Origin: Lobulomyces angularis
Lineage: Eukaryota > Chytridiomycota > Chytridiomycetes > Lobulomycetales > Lobulomycetaceae
DNA: 23,006 nt
Reading direction: 5' to 3'
NCBI GenBank assembly: GCA_027604685.1
Contig: JADHYX010000260.1
Location: 1 to 23,006, forward strand
The notes beneath the pieces are model-generated. The model was not told the origin of the DNA and ran no database searches. It saw only the letters and a list, made by a program, of their open reading frames with translations. This document shows positions 1 through 20,000 of this stretch, piece by piece. How positions within the stretch are numbered: position 1 is the first letter of the stretch; the number at the start of each line of letters is the position of its first letter. Made by a program: the position numbers and the translations under genes.

Positions 1-915
1 TAAGTTCATTTAAATGAGCAGTAGACTCTGATTGTTTTCTTAGTGGAGGTTGTGTGGATGGTCTTGCACTATCAGCCTTGTTTTCAGCGACAACAACCTT
101 CTTTCTTTTTTTTCTCCCAGGTTGGTGGCTCTATCACTAAGTCTCTTATTCTGTGGGATATTTATGGGTCTTTGTATGACAACTGGGTTTTCGTTCAATA
201 TGGCATCTTGAAGATTTGTAAATCCTCTAGATTCATATTATATATTAGGCACGGTATCTCTTTTTTTCTTTAATTTTTGGTTTTTTGCATCGTTTTTAAA
301 TCAAATTCAATTTCATTTCCTAGGGTTAATATTTTATGTGCTGATTGAAAATTATTTGTTAATTCTTCAGCATTCTCTGCAACTCTAGTTAAATCAGAGA
401 CTGCTTCATTAAAACTAAGAATTTTAATATTAAAAATTTTATTTTCAGAAAAAATAGCTAATAACTGTGGCAATTCCATTTTTGTAAACGTTCTTGGAAT
501 AAATAATCATTTCCACAGAGAGAGTACCCAAATAAATTTTTTATTGTGATGGTCCAATTTTTCTGAAAAAATAAACTTAAACTCACTGCAATTATATTAC
601 CTAGAAAACTTTCTTTGTTAATAAAAAAAAAGTCTGCAGCTATTGGTCGTATCAAACATTTTGTATTTTCATAAACTAATAAATAAGAATCATTGCTGAT
701 TACGATTCTTTGATCATCCTTTTGCCTTTATGCCCAATCCAAACGTCGGCTTCAACGTTTGCTCTTAGGAAAGGCTTCTTTATTTTGCAATTGTCAACAT
801 TTTTAAATTTTGTTAACAGGAATTGATAAAAGAGTGGTAATACGCTCCTAGTACATCAATATATACAGTTTTACCTCGCATCAAATTAATTAAGGGTTCT
901 TTTTCTACTTTTTGT
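1..915 (-). pseudogene. Frameshifted, unrecognised protein gene, incomplete at window edge
   Basis: Product not recognised. Reading the minus strand leftward from about 915, protein-like sequence continues across several frames. A segment with MRGKTVYIDVLGAYY (ATG at 881) breaks near 811-819. The next, containing RANVEADVWIG, breaks at 719-726. The next, containing RIVISNDSYLLVYEN and CLIRPIAADFF, breaks at 479-483. Then comes MELPQLLAIFSEN and a probable helical stretch, broken at 281-286. A basic KKKRD segment meets an in-frame TAA at 238-240 and a last break at 106-113, followed by a lysine- and serine-rich tail running off the edge. Each of the five breaks is repaired by adding one base, and four lie in A-runs (minus-strand sense). 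I saw no GT-AG introns that restore the frame. It may be a decaying gene, sequence error, or an actively frameshifted gene. Its true start is unclear; the frame could extend upstream of 881. Confidence 0.4.
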
Positions 916-1812
916 AGAAATTCGTTTTTTTTTATAAGATAATTTAATAAAGAAAAAAAATGAAAATAAAATTAAAAAAAAATGATTGAAAAAAAATAAA
1001 ATATTAAATAAGGACATTACGTTTAATTTGTTTCAAAATAAATGTAAAAATATCAACTACAGTACTATTAAATATATTAATATGAAATTTAATTAGGCTA
1101 TTAATGAAAATAAAAGTATATTTTACTTTTTAATATTAGCATATATACCCTAATTAGATTAGTAAATATAAAGTTATTTTATAAGTACTCGGATTGCTCA
1201 TCTATAATGGTTTATTAGGATTTAATACTGGATTCGCGAATATATAATATTTGTTACTATACTTTTTATTTGTTAACTTTTAGAAAAAATTTTGTGAGTA
1301 AAAATTCAAAAAAATTACAAAAAATCAGCCACCAAAATTTTTCACAATAGTCTTTGAATTTTGTTGTTATTGAGAATATATTAAAAAAAATTCTGAGGCA
1401 TTTTCATTAAATACAGCTTGTTTAATTGTTACTTACCCTTTCTATATCTTTAAGATACAGAACATCATGTTTCATAGTTTGAACAATAAAAAACCAAAAT
1501 TTTAGCATACACAGATGCAAAGTATTTATCTGGTTACTTTTTCGAAGAATTATTTATAAAAAATAATATAGTTGCACCATATTGTAATTCCGAATACACT
1601 AAAGTACTTATTAAGCTTATTGGACTTTAAAGTTCATACCATTATTTTTTTTTTTATTCTCTTTGGGAATTATTTTACAATTAAGGAAAAAATCACCAAT
1701 CAAATTAAATGTTAAATTTTGGGAAAAAATGAGATAATTGGATAAATTAAATTTTGTTACAATGGAATTAAAAAATTTTTATTTTTGTTAAACTTTTTAG
1801 CAAAGTAACAAT
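916..1812. other. AT-rich gene-free spacer
   Basis: About 900 bases of very AT-rich sequence with many A and T homopolymers. I see no open frame with protein-like composition, no tRNA and no repeat array. The right end should include the 5' region of the receptor gene at 1813. The left end may hold the upstream region of the broken minus-strand gene. Confidence 0.5.
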
Positions 1813-4800
1813 ATGAAAACTTTTTTATGTATATCAATAATTTATTGTTTACTGTGCAATGTAAGAGGGAAAAATTTTACAATCGCAGCAATTTTTAAAA
1901 ATTCCACAGGTAAATTAAATCTCAACTAAAAGTAATTTCTCTTTTTATATTAAGTTTTTCACAATTACATGTGGTGGACTTTAAAAGTTGCAGTGGATGA
2001 CTTAAATGCTAAAAACCTGATATCTGGGGTTCATTTTAACCTTTTAACTAAGCCAAACGAAGGGAAAATTAATGTTGCAGTTCAAAACGTAGTAGAGACC
2101 ATGACTCAAAAAAGCCTTGCCGATTCCCCTGTAGTTGGTTTTGTTGGTAGGTGTTTTTAATATTTTGTTTTAATTTCAAGTTAGGTGATTCAACTTCGGC
2201 ATTTTCAATTGCAATGTCCTTAACTTCAAATGCTTTTAAGGTTCTGCAGTGTTCAGGAACTGCAACTAGTCCAGAACTTTCTGTAAAAAGCACCCATCCC
2301 ACATTTTTTAGAACTGTTTCTCCAGGTAGTATTATGTGTGTAATACTGAAGTTAATTAAGATTCTATGTTAAAGACACATATCAAGCTCCTGCAATCGCT
2401 CATTATATAAAAAGTGTTGGTTGGAAAAAAGTTGCAGTATTTGCATCCAATAATGCATACGGCCTTTATTTAGGTCAAGAATTTCAATCTGTTTCCAGCA
2501 CACTAGGAATTAAAATTAAACTTTTTTATTCTTACGATCCTACAAAGTATTAAATTATATCTCATTTGATTAATTTTTGCAGTGCAAACTTTACTGATGC
2601 AGCACAGAAGATCTATGAATCAGGATCTAGGATAATTGTTATGTTCAGCAACTATCCTGATGCAACTTAGTAACTTATTACAATTCTGATGCAATTAAAT
2701 TTTATTAGCTTTTTACGAGAAACTGCAAAATTAGGGATGGTATCCTCCTCTTATGTTTATATTGGAAGTGATGGATTATACACAGATCCTCCAAAAAATA
2801 CTGTGACAAATACCACAGACTTATTAAATTTGGAGCGTATCATACTTATTTCTCCTCTTGGGATCTCAGCTTCAACAGTTTTTTACAGTCTTCAGGAGAA
2901 ATTTTTAAAACAATTTCCGTTATCAGGAGTTACAACAATTTCCAGCACTTTGTCTCTATTTTATGATTGCGTTTTAAGTATAGGAGAAGCGGTAAAAGAT
3001 TATTCAAATACAAATAGTATTGAGGACTTTAGTAGTGTCAACATGACGTCTCCTAAAATTTCGTTGGCAAATGTGAAAAAAGTAAATTTTCTAGGTGCAA
3101 CAGGAAATGTTAGCTTTGACAAAAATGGTGACCCAACTGCAGCTTTGTACAAAATTGCACAGTTTACCAGTAGCCAGAGTACCTCTCTACATGTCATTTG
3201 TATTATTGACGGAAAAACTGGTGCTAGAATGGAAAATGTGTCACAACCCAATTTTTTTGAAGATAGTACTAAAATCCCATCAGACAGCCCAGGTTTACAA
3301 AAAAAAGGAAATTTTTTTTAAATCCAACACTGTTTTTTATTACAAATACAAAATATTAATAATTAAAAAAATTTCTAGATATATTCGAGATCAACTTATC
3401 TTCCACCGGAAACTTAATTATTTTTATTTATTTCTGCCTTAGTCTTGCTATAAACTTGGTTTCTATCATTTACTTAATTATTAAAAAAAATGCCAAAGCC
3501 GTTAAAGCAACTTCGCTATTCTTTTTGTTCTGGATTTCGGTTGCTTACACAGTTTAATTGTTTTTTATTTACTTTCTTTTTTTCAGATTGGTCTAACCAT
3601 GATTTGGATTTCGATAGTATTTTTTATCAACACATACACAGACATTTCCTGTTTACTTCAGCAATGGGTTTTCTGGTAAAGTTTAAAATTAAATTTATTT
3701 CCACCAATATCCAATTTTTATTGTTAAAAAAGGATTGCCTTTGGTGTGGTTTTCAGCTCTTTACTCGTAAAAGTTTTTAGAGTTTACAAAATTTTTAGTA
3801 GTTTAAGGGTATTAACTCTTCAGACTAAACAATTATTTGGGTTTTCAAGCTTAATAGTACTTGGAGAAATTATTATCTTGGCTACTTTTACGATATTGGA
3901 TCCACCAAGGGCGGTTTTTGTGGAGCTGCCAAACATGACTTACTACACTTGCTATTCTCATAATCAAGTCCACTTTACTACAGTAATGATTGTGTACAAT
4001 GGTCTGCTACTTTTACTTGTCACTTTATTTGCTTATAAAACCAGAAATGTGTATGAAAATGTTCGTGAAACTTTTTGGATTTTTCAATTATCAAGTAACA
4101 TCACACTTTGTTGCAGTATTACAACTTTGCTGTTGTTTCTTTTGAATAACAATAATCCTGCTCTAATTTTTTACATTAGAATGACATCGATGGCATTTTT
4201 GGCAACAATAACTTATGGTACTAAAGCAAAAAAAAATTTTAATGAATTAATTTTTCTACTAAAAACCAACAATGAAAATTATCTTACATTAGTTTTTATT
4301 TATTACTCTTATATTAACGTTATAAAAAAAAACAGTTTGTTTAATAGGACGGATTGTATACTCCGTTTTATACATCCCTGATAAAGTCAATGAGGAAAAT
4401 TTGACAGGCTCAGCACTGATGGAGATTTTAGACATTGATTCAAGCCACCGTTCTGATTATGGTAGCTTAACGCAAGGAGCAAAAATGCCTTCGACTGCGT
4501 CACTGTTGATAAGCTTAAAAGATTCTAAGTCATTATTCGGGAAGTGGGAAAAATGTTATTTAACAATTTATAGCAAGCACTTGGTAATACTAATTTATGA
4601 GGTTAGTAATAATTTTTTTTTAAGGTTATTGGTAAATTTCATAGTAACCACTTAGTAAATACTGGTATAAGTATATTGTGCACAAAAGATATGAAAATTA
4701 AAGACATCGAGAAAATTACTTTCCAAATTATAAATTCTGACAGAGTTTTTACCATAGAATGTGAAGAAAACGCTAAAGATAAGATAATTGGAATAATTGG

Positions 4801-4876
4801 CGAAATGATAAGTAATCAGAAAAAAAGTGGAAATGTGTTAGAATCTAAAGAATTAAATTCTAATTATAGTGTATAG
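1813..4876 (+). CDS. Class C GPCR (GABA-B-like) with C-terminal PH-like domain
   Basis: Predicted plasma-membrane receptor of 835 aa. Exons: 1813-1909, 1955-2146, 2185-2325, 2375-2546, 2583-2669, 2709-3292, 3379-3551, 3587-3675, 3733-4217, 4348-4583, 4625-4876; all joins keep phase. The start is followed by a signal peptide (MKTFLCISIIYCLLC). Residues about 24-415 form a Venus-flytrap (ANF receptor) domain, with VVGFVGDSTSAFS, TSPELS, FFRTVSPDTYQAPA and VAVFASNNAYG. The chain enters TM1 directly, without the cysteine-rich domain of metabotropic glutamate receptors, as in GABA-B receptors. Seven hydrophobic segments span about 430-690. TM3 runs into SLLVKVFRVYKIF, the second extracellular loop has a Cys in MTYYTCYSH, and TYKTRN-like AYKTRNV follows TM5. 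Residues about 715-820 look like a PH domain (FGKWEKCYLTIYS, FTIECEEN), though the usual C-terminal Trp is not evident. Ligand unknown. The last donor is uncertain: 4584 (41-nt intron, chosen) or 4602 (23 nt, adding VILIYE). Confidence 0.85.
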
Positions 4877-4945
4877 GCGATACTTGTATTTTAAAAATTA
4901 ATTTATATTTTAAATGCAAATATCCCAAATGTAAAGTAACGTAAT
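4877..4945. other. Short convergent 3' spacer
   Basis: Only 69 bases separate the stop codons of the receptor (+) and the ABCC transporter (-). The two 3' UTRs must therefore be very short or overlap. I see no clear AATAAA signal on either strand. Confidence 0.5.
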
Positions 4946-9983
<5,038 letters not shown>

Positions 9984-10612
9984 GAAAAATGAAAACTAAA
10001 TTAGCTGACTAACTATTTAAATTTTTGAAATGAAGAATGGAAATATTTTAACATTTTATAACAAAATTTTTGTGTCTTAAAAATGATTTAAAATCATCAA
10101 AAAAAAAAAAAAATAAAAACCGTATAACTTAACAACAAAAATTGATCTTCCGGAAATAATAAAGAGCAAATGAATCTCTCAAATCCAATGTTATGATCAT
10201 GTTGAAAGAGGTTCAAATTTTTTTCATTAAAAAATTCACCATCAAAAGCAATCACTTTCTTCTTGAATATTAAACCAATACCAATGGAGTGAAGGTTTAT
10301 TAAAAAGTTCTTAAAACCTGCCTTAATTATTAAAAAAGTCAAAATTTTAAAAACTGTATTGTTCAAACTAAAATAACTCAGATTTTAAAAAAATAAATCA
10401 GCTGATCAAAACTAACTAATTAATTAAGACATTTTTAATCCAGTGGTGTGTTTTTTGGACTTGAACATATATATCACTAGGTTTTTTATTATCATTGAAC
10501 TGCTAAGTTCTGAAGCTTTAAACATTGCAGAATTTGCCACTTTGCTTCTCACGCTTCTCCTTACATTATATAAATAAGTTCATAACGACTCTAGCCCCTA
10601 AATCAAAGAGTA
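9984..10612. promoter_or_regulatory. Divergent spacer between ABCC and ABCF genes
   Basis: About 630 bases lie between the ABCC start (reading left) and the ABCF start (reading right), so promoter elements of both genes should be here. It is AT-rich with an A-run at about 10100-10113. The middle holds a doubtful minus-strand gene, listed separately. I see no tRNA, snoRNA boxes or clear operator. Confidence 0.4.
10097..10525 (-). CDS. Possible small spliced gene, function unknown
   Basis: Weakly supported hypothetical gene. An ATG at 10525 opens 31 codons containing MFKASELSSSM and MFKSKKHTTGLK. A GT at 10430 and AG at 10368 would splice in phase to 10367, giving a further 89 or so codons. 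These include GFKNFLINLHSIGIGL, KKVIAFDGEFFNEKN and NIGFERFICSLLFPEDQF before a poly-Phe end at 10097. A second possible intron of 33 nt would also keep frame. The middle is less repetitive than the surrounding spacer, which is the main reason to list it. I recognise no domain. It reads in the same direction as the ABCC gene downstream and lies within that gene's presumed promoter region. It could be chance or a relic. Confidence 0.3.
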
Positions 10613-13826
<3,214 letters not shown>

Positions 13827-14055
13827 GTAATAAATTTATTCACCTCTTTTTTTTAACCTTTTCATTTAGTTATATTTCAAAGAAATTAATATTTTTAATT
13901 TTTTTTACTAGTTTCAATAAGATTAGAATAAATATATAATTTTTAATACATTTTCATTAGGTTAGAATTTTAAAATTAAGAAAAAAAATTAATCATTACA
14001 ATAAATTTAAAATTACAGTTAAGGATAATTCGTTAAAAACTCTACCCTTGTCAGA
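13827..14055. other. Convergent 3' spacer
   Basis: This 229-base AT-rich stretch separates the stop codons of ABCF (+) and Nup205 (-). An AATAAA at 13927-13932, about 100 bases after the ABCF stop, could be its polyadenylation signal; another at 13829-13834 is probably too close to the stop. I see no matching signal for the minus-strand gene. Confidence 0.3.
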
Positions 14056-17000
14056 TCAGTATAATAATTCCTTCATAGCAGAAAAAGTCATTTCGAAAAA
14101 AGCTTCCCTAGTTTGTGGGTTATCGAAAATATCACTGGACTAAAAGATATGGATGTAGATTAGCAACGAATTTTCAAAAAAGCTATATATTTACAAATTG
14201 TAGTGTTTCCAGCTTTAAAAGAATTCCGTTAATCGACTTTGTTATATCAAGCTTAAACTTTTCGAGTTCCTGACTTTGCATATCAGTAGTAGTATTTTCT
14301 TTATTCGAATTGAAATAATAATGTAAGTGTCTCAACAATAATATGAGAACATTCTCTATTATGTCTGAAAAAATTAAAGTAGTTGGCATTTATAAAAATA
14401 AATTAGTGGCTTACAAACAGTTGATACAATTTCTTTTTTCTTACTCCTTATTTCAATTTGTAACTGGGTTTGTGCAAAGAGTCGTTTCTGCTGTTCATTC
14501 AGTTCATTACTAAAATTTTCACTAGAACGTAATCCAATCTGTTCAAAATTTAATAAGTTTTGAGTTATTTTACTATTGTTTACATCAGTAATATCATTCA
14601 CGTTTAAGTTGAACACCTCTTTTTTTCTGGATATTAAATCCTGCCTTTCCTCCAACTGCATAAACACAGTTTTTGTAACATTCTGTAAGTAAATAATTAA
14701 AGTTGAAACACTTGGTGAGGTCGACACATATAAAGCAGAATCGTATTCACCTCTATTATCTTTCAATACATTTAATGTGAAAACGGGGAAAAAAGGAGTT
14801 CCTTTTCAATTTGTAAGTAAATTTTCAGTTACAGTGTACAGCACATTACCTTCAGTAAGTCCTCTAAAATATGTTAATATATTTTTACAAATTTGGGTTG
14901 CCAGATCTAAAGCTTTCTTTTTAAAAATTGGGAAATTCTGAGCATTATCTGTAATATTTAGAAATTAAAAACTTATCACATGTAAATATATACCTCTAGA
15001 AGGTTTTAAATCTAATTTTTCGTCAAAAATTGAAATCCTTTTTAGTTTACTAATCCATTTTTCATTTGTGCAATATTTGTTGAAGAGCTCACTTAAAATT
15101 TGGTGAAAAATATTCCAAATTGATTCCTAATACATTGTTTAAAGAAAATACAATATTCAGTAGGGAAGTTAATTAAAAATATACCTCCACTAAATAAATC
15201 GATTTTGGCAAATAAGAAAAGAGGTAAGTAAAAAATTTCAATTCTTCCAAAGAATTTAAACTTATTGTTGAAATCCTATTCTTCAAAATAAGATTAATGG
15301 TTTCCTTGTGAGCAAGTATAAAATCGCAAATTTTTTTATTGATTGAAGTTTCGAAATTGACTGAAGGATAGTGAGATATAATACTACAAATAAGCTGAAG
15401 CGAAAGTAATATAATTTGAAAGTACAGTTCAGTTGACGGAGGGGTCAGTGAATAGATATCTATAAAAAATTTAATTATACAAAAAAAAAAAAAAAAAAAA
15501 AAAACCTCTTGAGGTATGTTCAAAATCCGGCCGAATATCAAAAAATTTACAATCCCTAAAAAATTCTATAATTTTGCAATCTAATAGTTTATCTGCACCA
15601 ACTTTGCTTAAACTCAGTTTTAGAAAAAATAAAGCCTTTGATTCGAAGACATAAAAGCTGTTCATATCGTTTACTTCGTCTAAATAATTACAGTTGGAAC
15701 GTATCATTTTAATATCTTACCAACGTTATCTCGCAGTACTTTTTGCAAGTTTACATCATCTAATTTTATCGTTTTCACGAAGTGGTCTAAATGATTTTTT
15801 TCTGATAAAAATATTAATAAACTATTTTTTCCAGTGGAACTTTTCTCAAAGTAAATGGAAAAAACGGCACTTAATAAAGAAAAAGCTACAGTTTTCCAAA
15901 CTTCTGGTCCGTCAGTAGCGTCCCTGCAGACGAGTTCAAAAAATCTGTATCCATAAATATTTGATTTAGAGACTACTAATAAAAGGAATTCTCACCTATC
16001 ACCAAACTTTTCAAAGACCGCAATATTTGAATTATTCTGTATACTATGATTTCCATTTGTGGAAGATGTAAGGTGAAGGTAGGAAATAATACTTGTGTAA
16101 TAATTTCCTCTGGTCTTACTGGTACTGCCTGTTCTAATGACACCTTCCAAAAAATGCTCTAAAACTAAAAGTTGGCCTTCAAGTGGTAACCTTAATAAAC
16201 CAGAAAAGTTTTCATTTGTTGAAGGAGCTTGTAAGATGTTTTGGATGAATTTGTCAGAGTTTAATTTTGAGATTAAGGTTAAGCTAGTACTGCTTAAAAT
16301 TTCAATAAATTCTGTTCTAGTGTTTGCATTATTTATTCGTGGTAAAATATTACTCAATATTTTATACATTAGTTCTTCTCTGCAAATAAAAAAATGCGAT
16401 TAGTAATGTTTAATATCCGATTATTGTATTAGAAGTAGAAATATATACAAACCTAGATTGCAATGGAAAGTAGTGATATCCTTCATTCAAAGCCACTAAT
16501 ACAATTTCATTCCATCCTATTAAACATTCTTTTTGAGCAAAATAATACTCTTTTGAGCTGTTCAGTCGTAAAATGTTATACAACAAATCTTTTAATTCAT
16601 TTTGAAATTCAACTTTTAGATGCACTGAAGATATAATGCCGTCAGCTTCTAATTGATATTCAATAGCACTTAAATACTTAAAAATTAATCGTATGTCAAA
16701 AACTTCACAACCCCGATCGTTCTTAACAACAAAGTGTTCAAATTGAATGTTTCTAAAAAATTTTAAACTTCCTAAATCTAAAGGGGAATCGGAAGATACA
16801 TCTTCTTTTAAATTCAGGCTATTGAAAATTTCTAAAATTTTAGTTAAAGGTTGATCGGAACCTTTTCTTTCATTACTTTCAAAATTTTCAAATAAAAAAG
16901 TATTGTTATTTAAAAACAGACAGTTAAACAGTTTTTCAATTTCCGAAGTTTTTCTCGATAAGATATTTGTATGCAGATCAATAGCTGCCAATTTCATTAA

Positions 17001-20000
17001 CCAAGCTTTTCGATGCAGGGCACTAATTTCATTTCGTTTCACTAAACTCAGGTTTTCATTCTCTTGTTCCAGAACCATCACCTCAATACCTTCTTGTTTA
17101 ATGTCATCAGAAATATGTGCTAGTTGCTTTAAAATAAAATCACCAGTTGATCTGAGATATCTCAACGTAGGTTCATATGTACTTTGAATAAATAAAGAAA
17201 TTAAAATTTTTAAAATAATGTCTATTATTTACGAAAGATTTAAGCAAAGCTTATAAAGTAGATGACAGCAACGTTCACTCAAGGTAGGATGTAACTTGTT
17301 AAAATTTAATGAATTATTACTTTTAGAATTTTCAGTATCAGCACTAACTAAATTAATGATATAATGCAGTAAATAAGCTTTATTCTTTTTTGAGTTTGGG
17401 TCATAAAAGTTGGTATTTTGCAAAAATTTAGTACAATCGAATCCAAGAAGAAAGTGAGCGAAAGTGGCGATTCCACTATTATTTGAAATTAGTAAATTTT
17501 CTAATAGTAAGTCCAAAATGGAAATCCTAACAGAATTTCCAATTCCTGATATTTCCAAATCGATTCCACCATGGTACTTCAAATTGGACAGTAAATCCGA
17601 ATCTGCAACTTCCATACTCTCTTTTACTTCTCCATTCATAAGTCTATTCACAAACCCGTTAATTACAACTTCATTTCCTTGAAATAACTTAACGATTCTG
17701 CTTTGTTTGCATTGCATAGAGTCAGTGTCAGATTTGAGAAAAACGTTAGAACAAGAAATAATTTTGAGAATCTTGGTAGCAAGAAGTACAATTTGGTCGT
17801 CAGAAGTGCAATTTAATAACTGTGCTAAAATAATTACAATGTCTTTGTGATAAGCAAGTAGCTGGTCCAAGCCAACCATTGAATTCGAAAAAATTGTAGA
17901 CTTTCCTCCTCCGAACGTTGTTATTTCAATCATCTTCGGAACTATTTTATCTAGAAACGTATCTTGGTACTTCAATATTCTAAATATAAGGGCTAGACAT
18001 TCCAAAATGGAATTTCCAAAGTAAAAATGTGATGATCCTTTTTGCAAATCAATTTGTTTTACCAATTTCAAAATATCAAATAAAATTTTGGTAAAGGTTG
18101 ACCCAGTTAAAACATTGCAAACGATTTTAAATCCTAAATATGTAAATATCATTATAATATGTTAATTAGTACCTGGAAATTTTGATAGACTATGAAATAA
18201 GTTTTCCTCCGTTTCACTAAAACTATGTAGTTGAGGAGATGAAGTTGAAATAAATTTCGCTCTTTCAAATTCAATTTTTAATACGGAATCAAAAAAATAT
18301 TCTACACAACTGTTAAAAATTTCCAAGCAAATGGAAGTCATTCTAAATTTTTCTTCTTCTTTTGCGTAAGATCTTTGGAATATTTTAAGAAACCCAAATT
18401 CAATAACAAAATCAATGAATGGATAAATCCCAGGAGTTCTTCTTGCTTCGCCCAAGTTCTCTACCGCAGAAGTTATATGTCGGAAATTGGAAGTGGAAAA
18501 TAGTGAATTGAGTAAACCCAAAAATGCAAGGGTTTCAGGAAATACTTGGCTAACAGTTTCAGTCTCTTCCAAATCAAAAACGATTCCATCCTATTAAGAG
18601 TTGTTAGGTCATGATTATTTTCGTTTTTTAATATTTATGTTATCTTCAAAATTACTAGCAAATTTTAGCGAAGTTTTTACCTTAGAAAAAATTCCATCCT
18701 TTTCACTCAAAACTTGAGATTCTTCTAACAAAAGCCAAACATTGGCAATGATATCACTATGACCTGGCAAATAATCAATACCAGGACATTGAGTGCAAAA
18801 GCCAGTGATGGCTTCAAATAAAGCTGCTTTGAGATTAGTAGGTATCCTACAGACGAGAAGCCGAAATAGTTCTTGAATTGCGACGGTGCTTTGATTTTCA
18901 AAAAGATAAAACCTTGCAACAGGGGAGTATGAAACAGTAGTCTTTAATAAATTTAAGAAACCAATCATGACTTCAATATCTTGTGGATTAATATCTAAAT
19001 TTGGATTTTCGTAGATAGTAGAAGAAAAGTGCTGGAGCGCTGCAAACATTTGCTGCCAAGAAATCGCTGAAATTGACAAAGTTTGTTGGGAATTAAATAA
19101 CTCGAATGCATGATGGGAGCTTTTGGGGCCAGTAGCCAAAGAAGCCATCATCCGAAAATATGTACTTTTCAATTCCAGGGATTTAACATCTGATGCCCAC
19201 TTTAAAAATTTCAGCAACTCATTACTTGTCCAAAATTGTAAAGCTAGTAAAATTACAGTTTTGTATTAATATAAACACATTCTTATAATCCTACCAGCAT
19301 CGGGCCTATCATGATATAGTACTGATATTAAGGTAAGCAAAGTTTGAAATGTTTTCGTCGGTGGTACAATTTTGTTATTCAAATATTGCCTTTGCCTTTC
19401 GTAATATCCCTTTTTTACTACATCTTCATCACTCTTTTTTGTATTTCTAACAGATCTACCAAAGTTCTGAATAAAATGTGAAATCAACAGCTCCAAAGTA
19501 GAGTAAATTTCGCATCTAAAGTCCACCCGTACGTCCTTCCATATGTTTATTAAGTCACTGGTATTCTATAAAAATAATTTTTTTTAGTTGAGGCAAGTTA
19601 ATAAAAAATGAATCTGACAAAAGAGTATTCATTAATTTACAAACTTACGTTTGAAGAAACCATCAAAACAAAATAGTTAAATATATTATGATCAAATATT
19701 AACTTCTCAAGTTGCTTTTCCAAATAATCCGAATCAGAATTGAAAGAAAATGGGTCCATATACTCAAATCTTTGTCTATGTTTGAAGAAGATAATAAACT
19801 GAAATTGCAATACTGCCTTAAGATTTGTATCAGAAAAATTTTCGCTGTTAGTGAATAGTTCATTGTTCAGCATTTTTAAACTATCTTTTGTTAATTTGAA
19901 AAGGTGCATTTGAGTTTGTTGAATATTTTGATTTAAAACATCGATTGAAATGAATTTTAACAATGTCAACAACAAATAGGGTGAAATTATATCTGATGAG

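Noticed and set aside
43..273. Plus-strand open frame of 76 codons
   Set aside because: Composition is not protein-like, and the minus strand of the same stretch carries more coherent, though broken, coding sequence.
2069..2302. Minus-strand open frame inside the receptor gene
   Set aside because: Shadow of receptor exons 2 and 3, which have clear ligand-domain motifs and matching splice phases.
3095..3442. Plus-strand frame overlapping the receptor in another phase
   Set aside because: It runs across a receptor exon and its intron; the phase-consistent receptor model explains the sequence.
16903..17187. Plus-strand open frame of 94 codons
   Set aside because: Antisense shadow of a conserved Nup205 exon.
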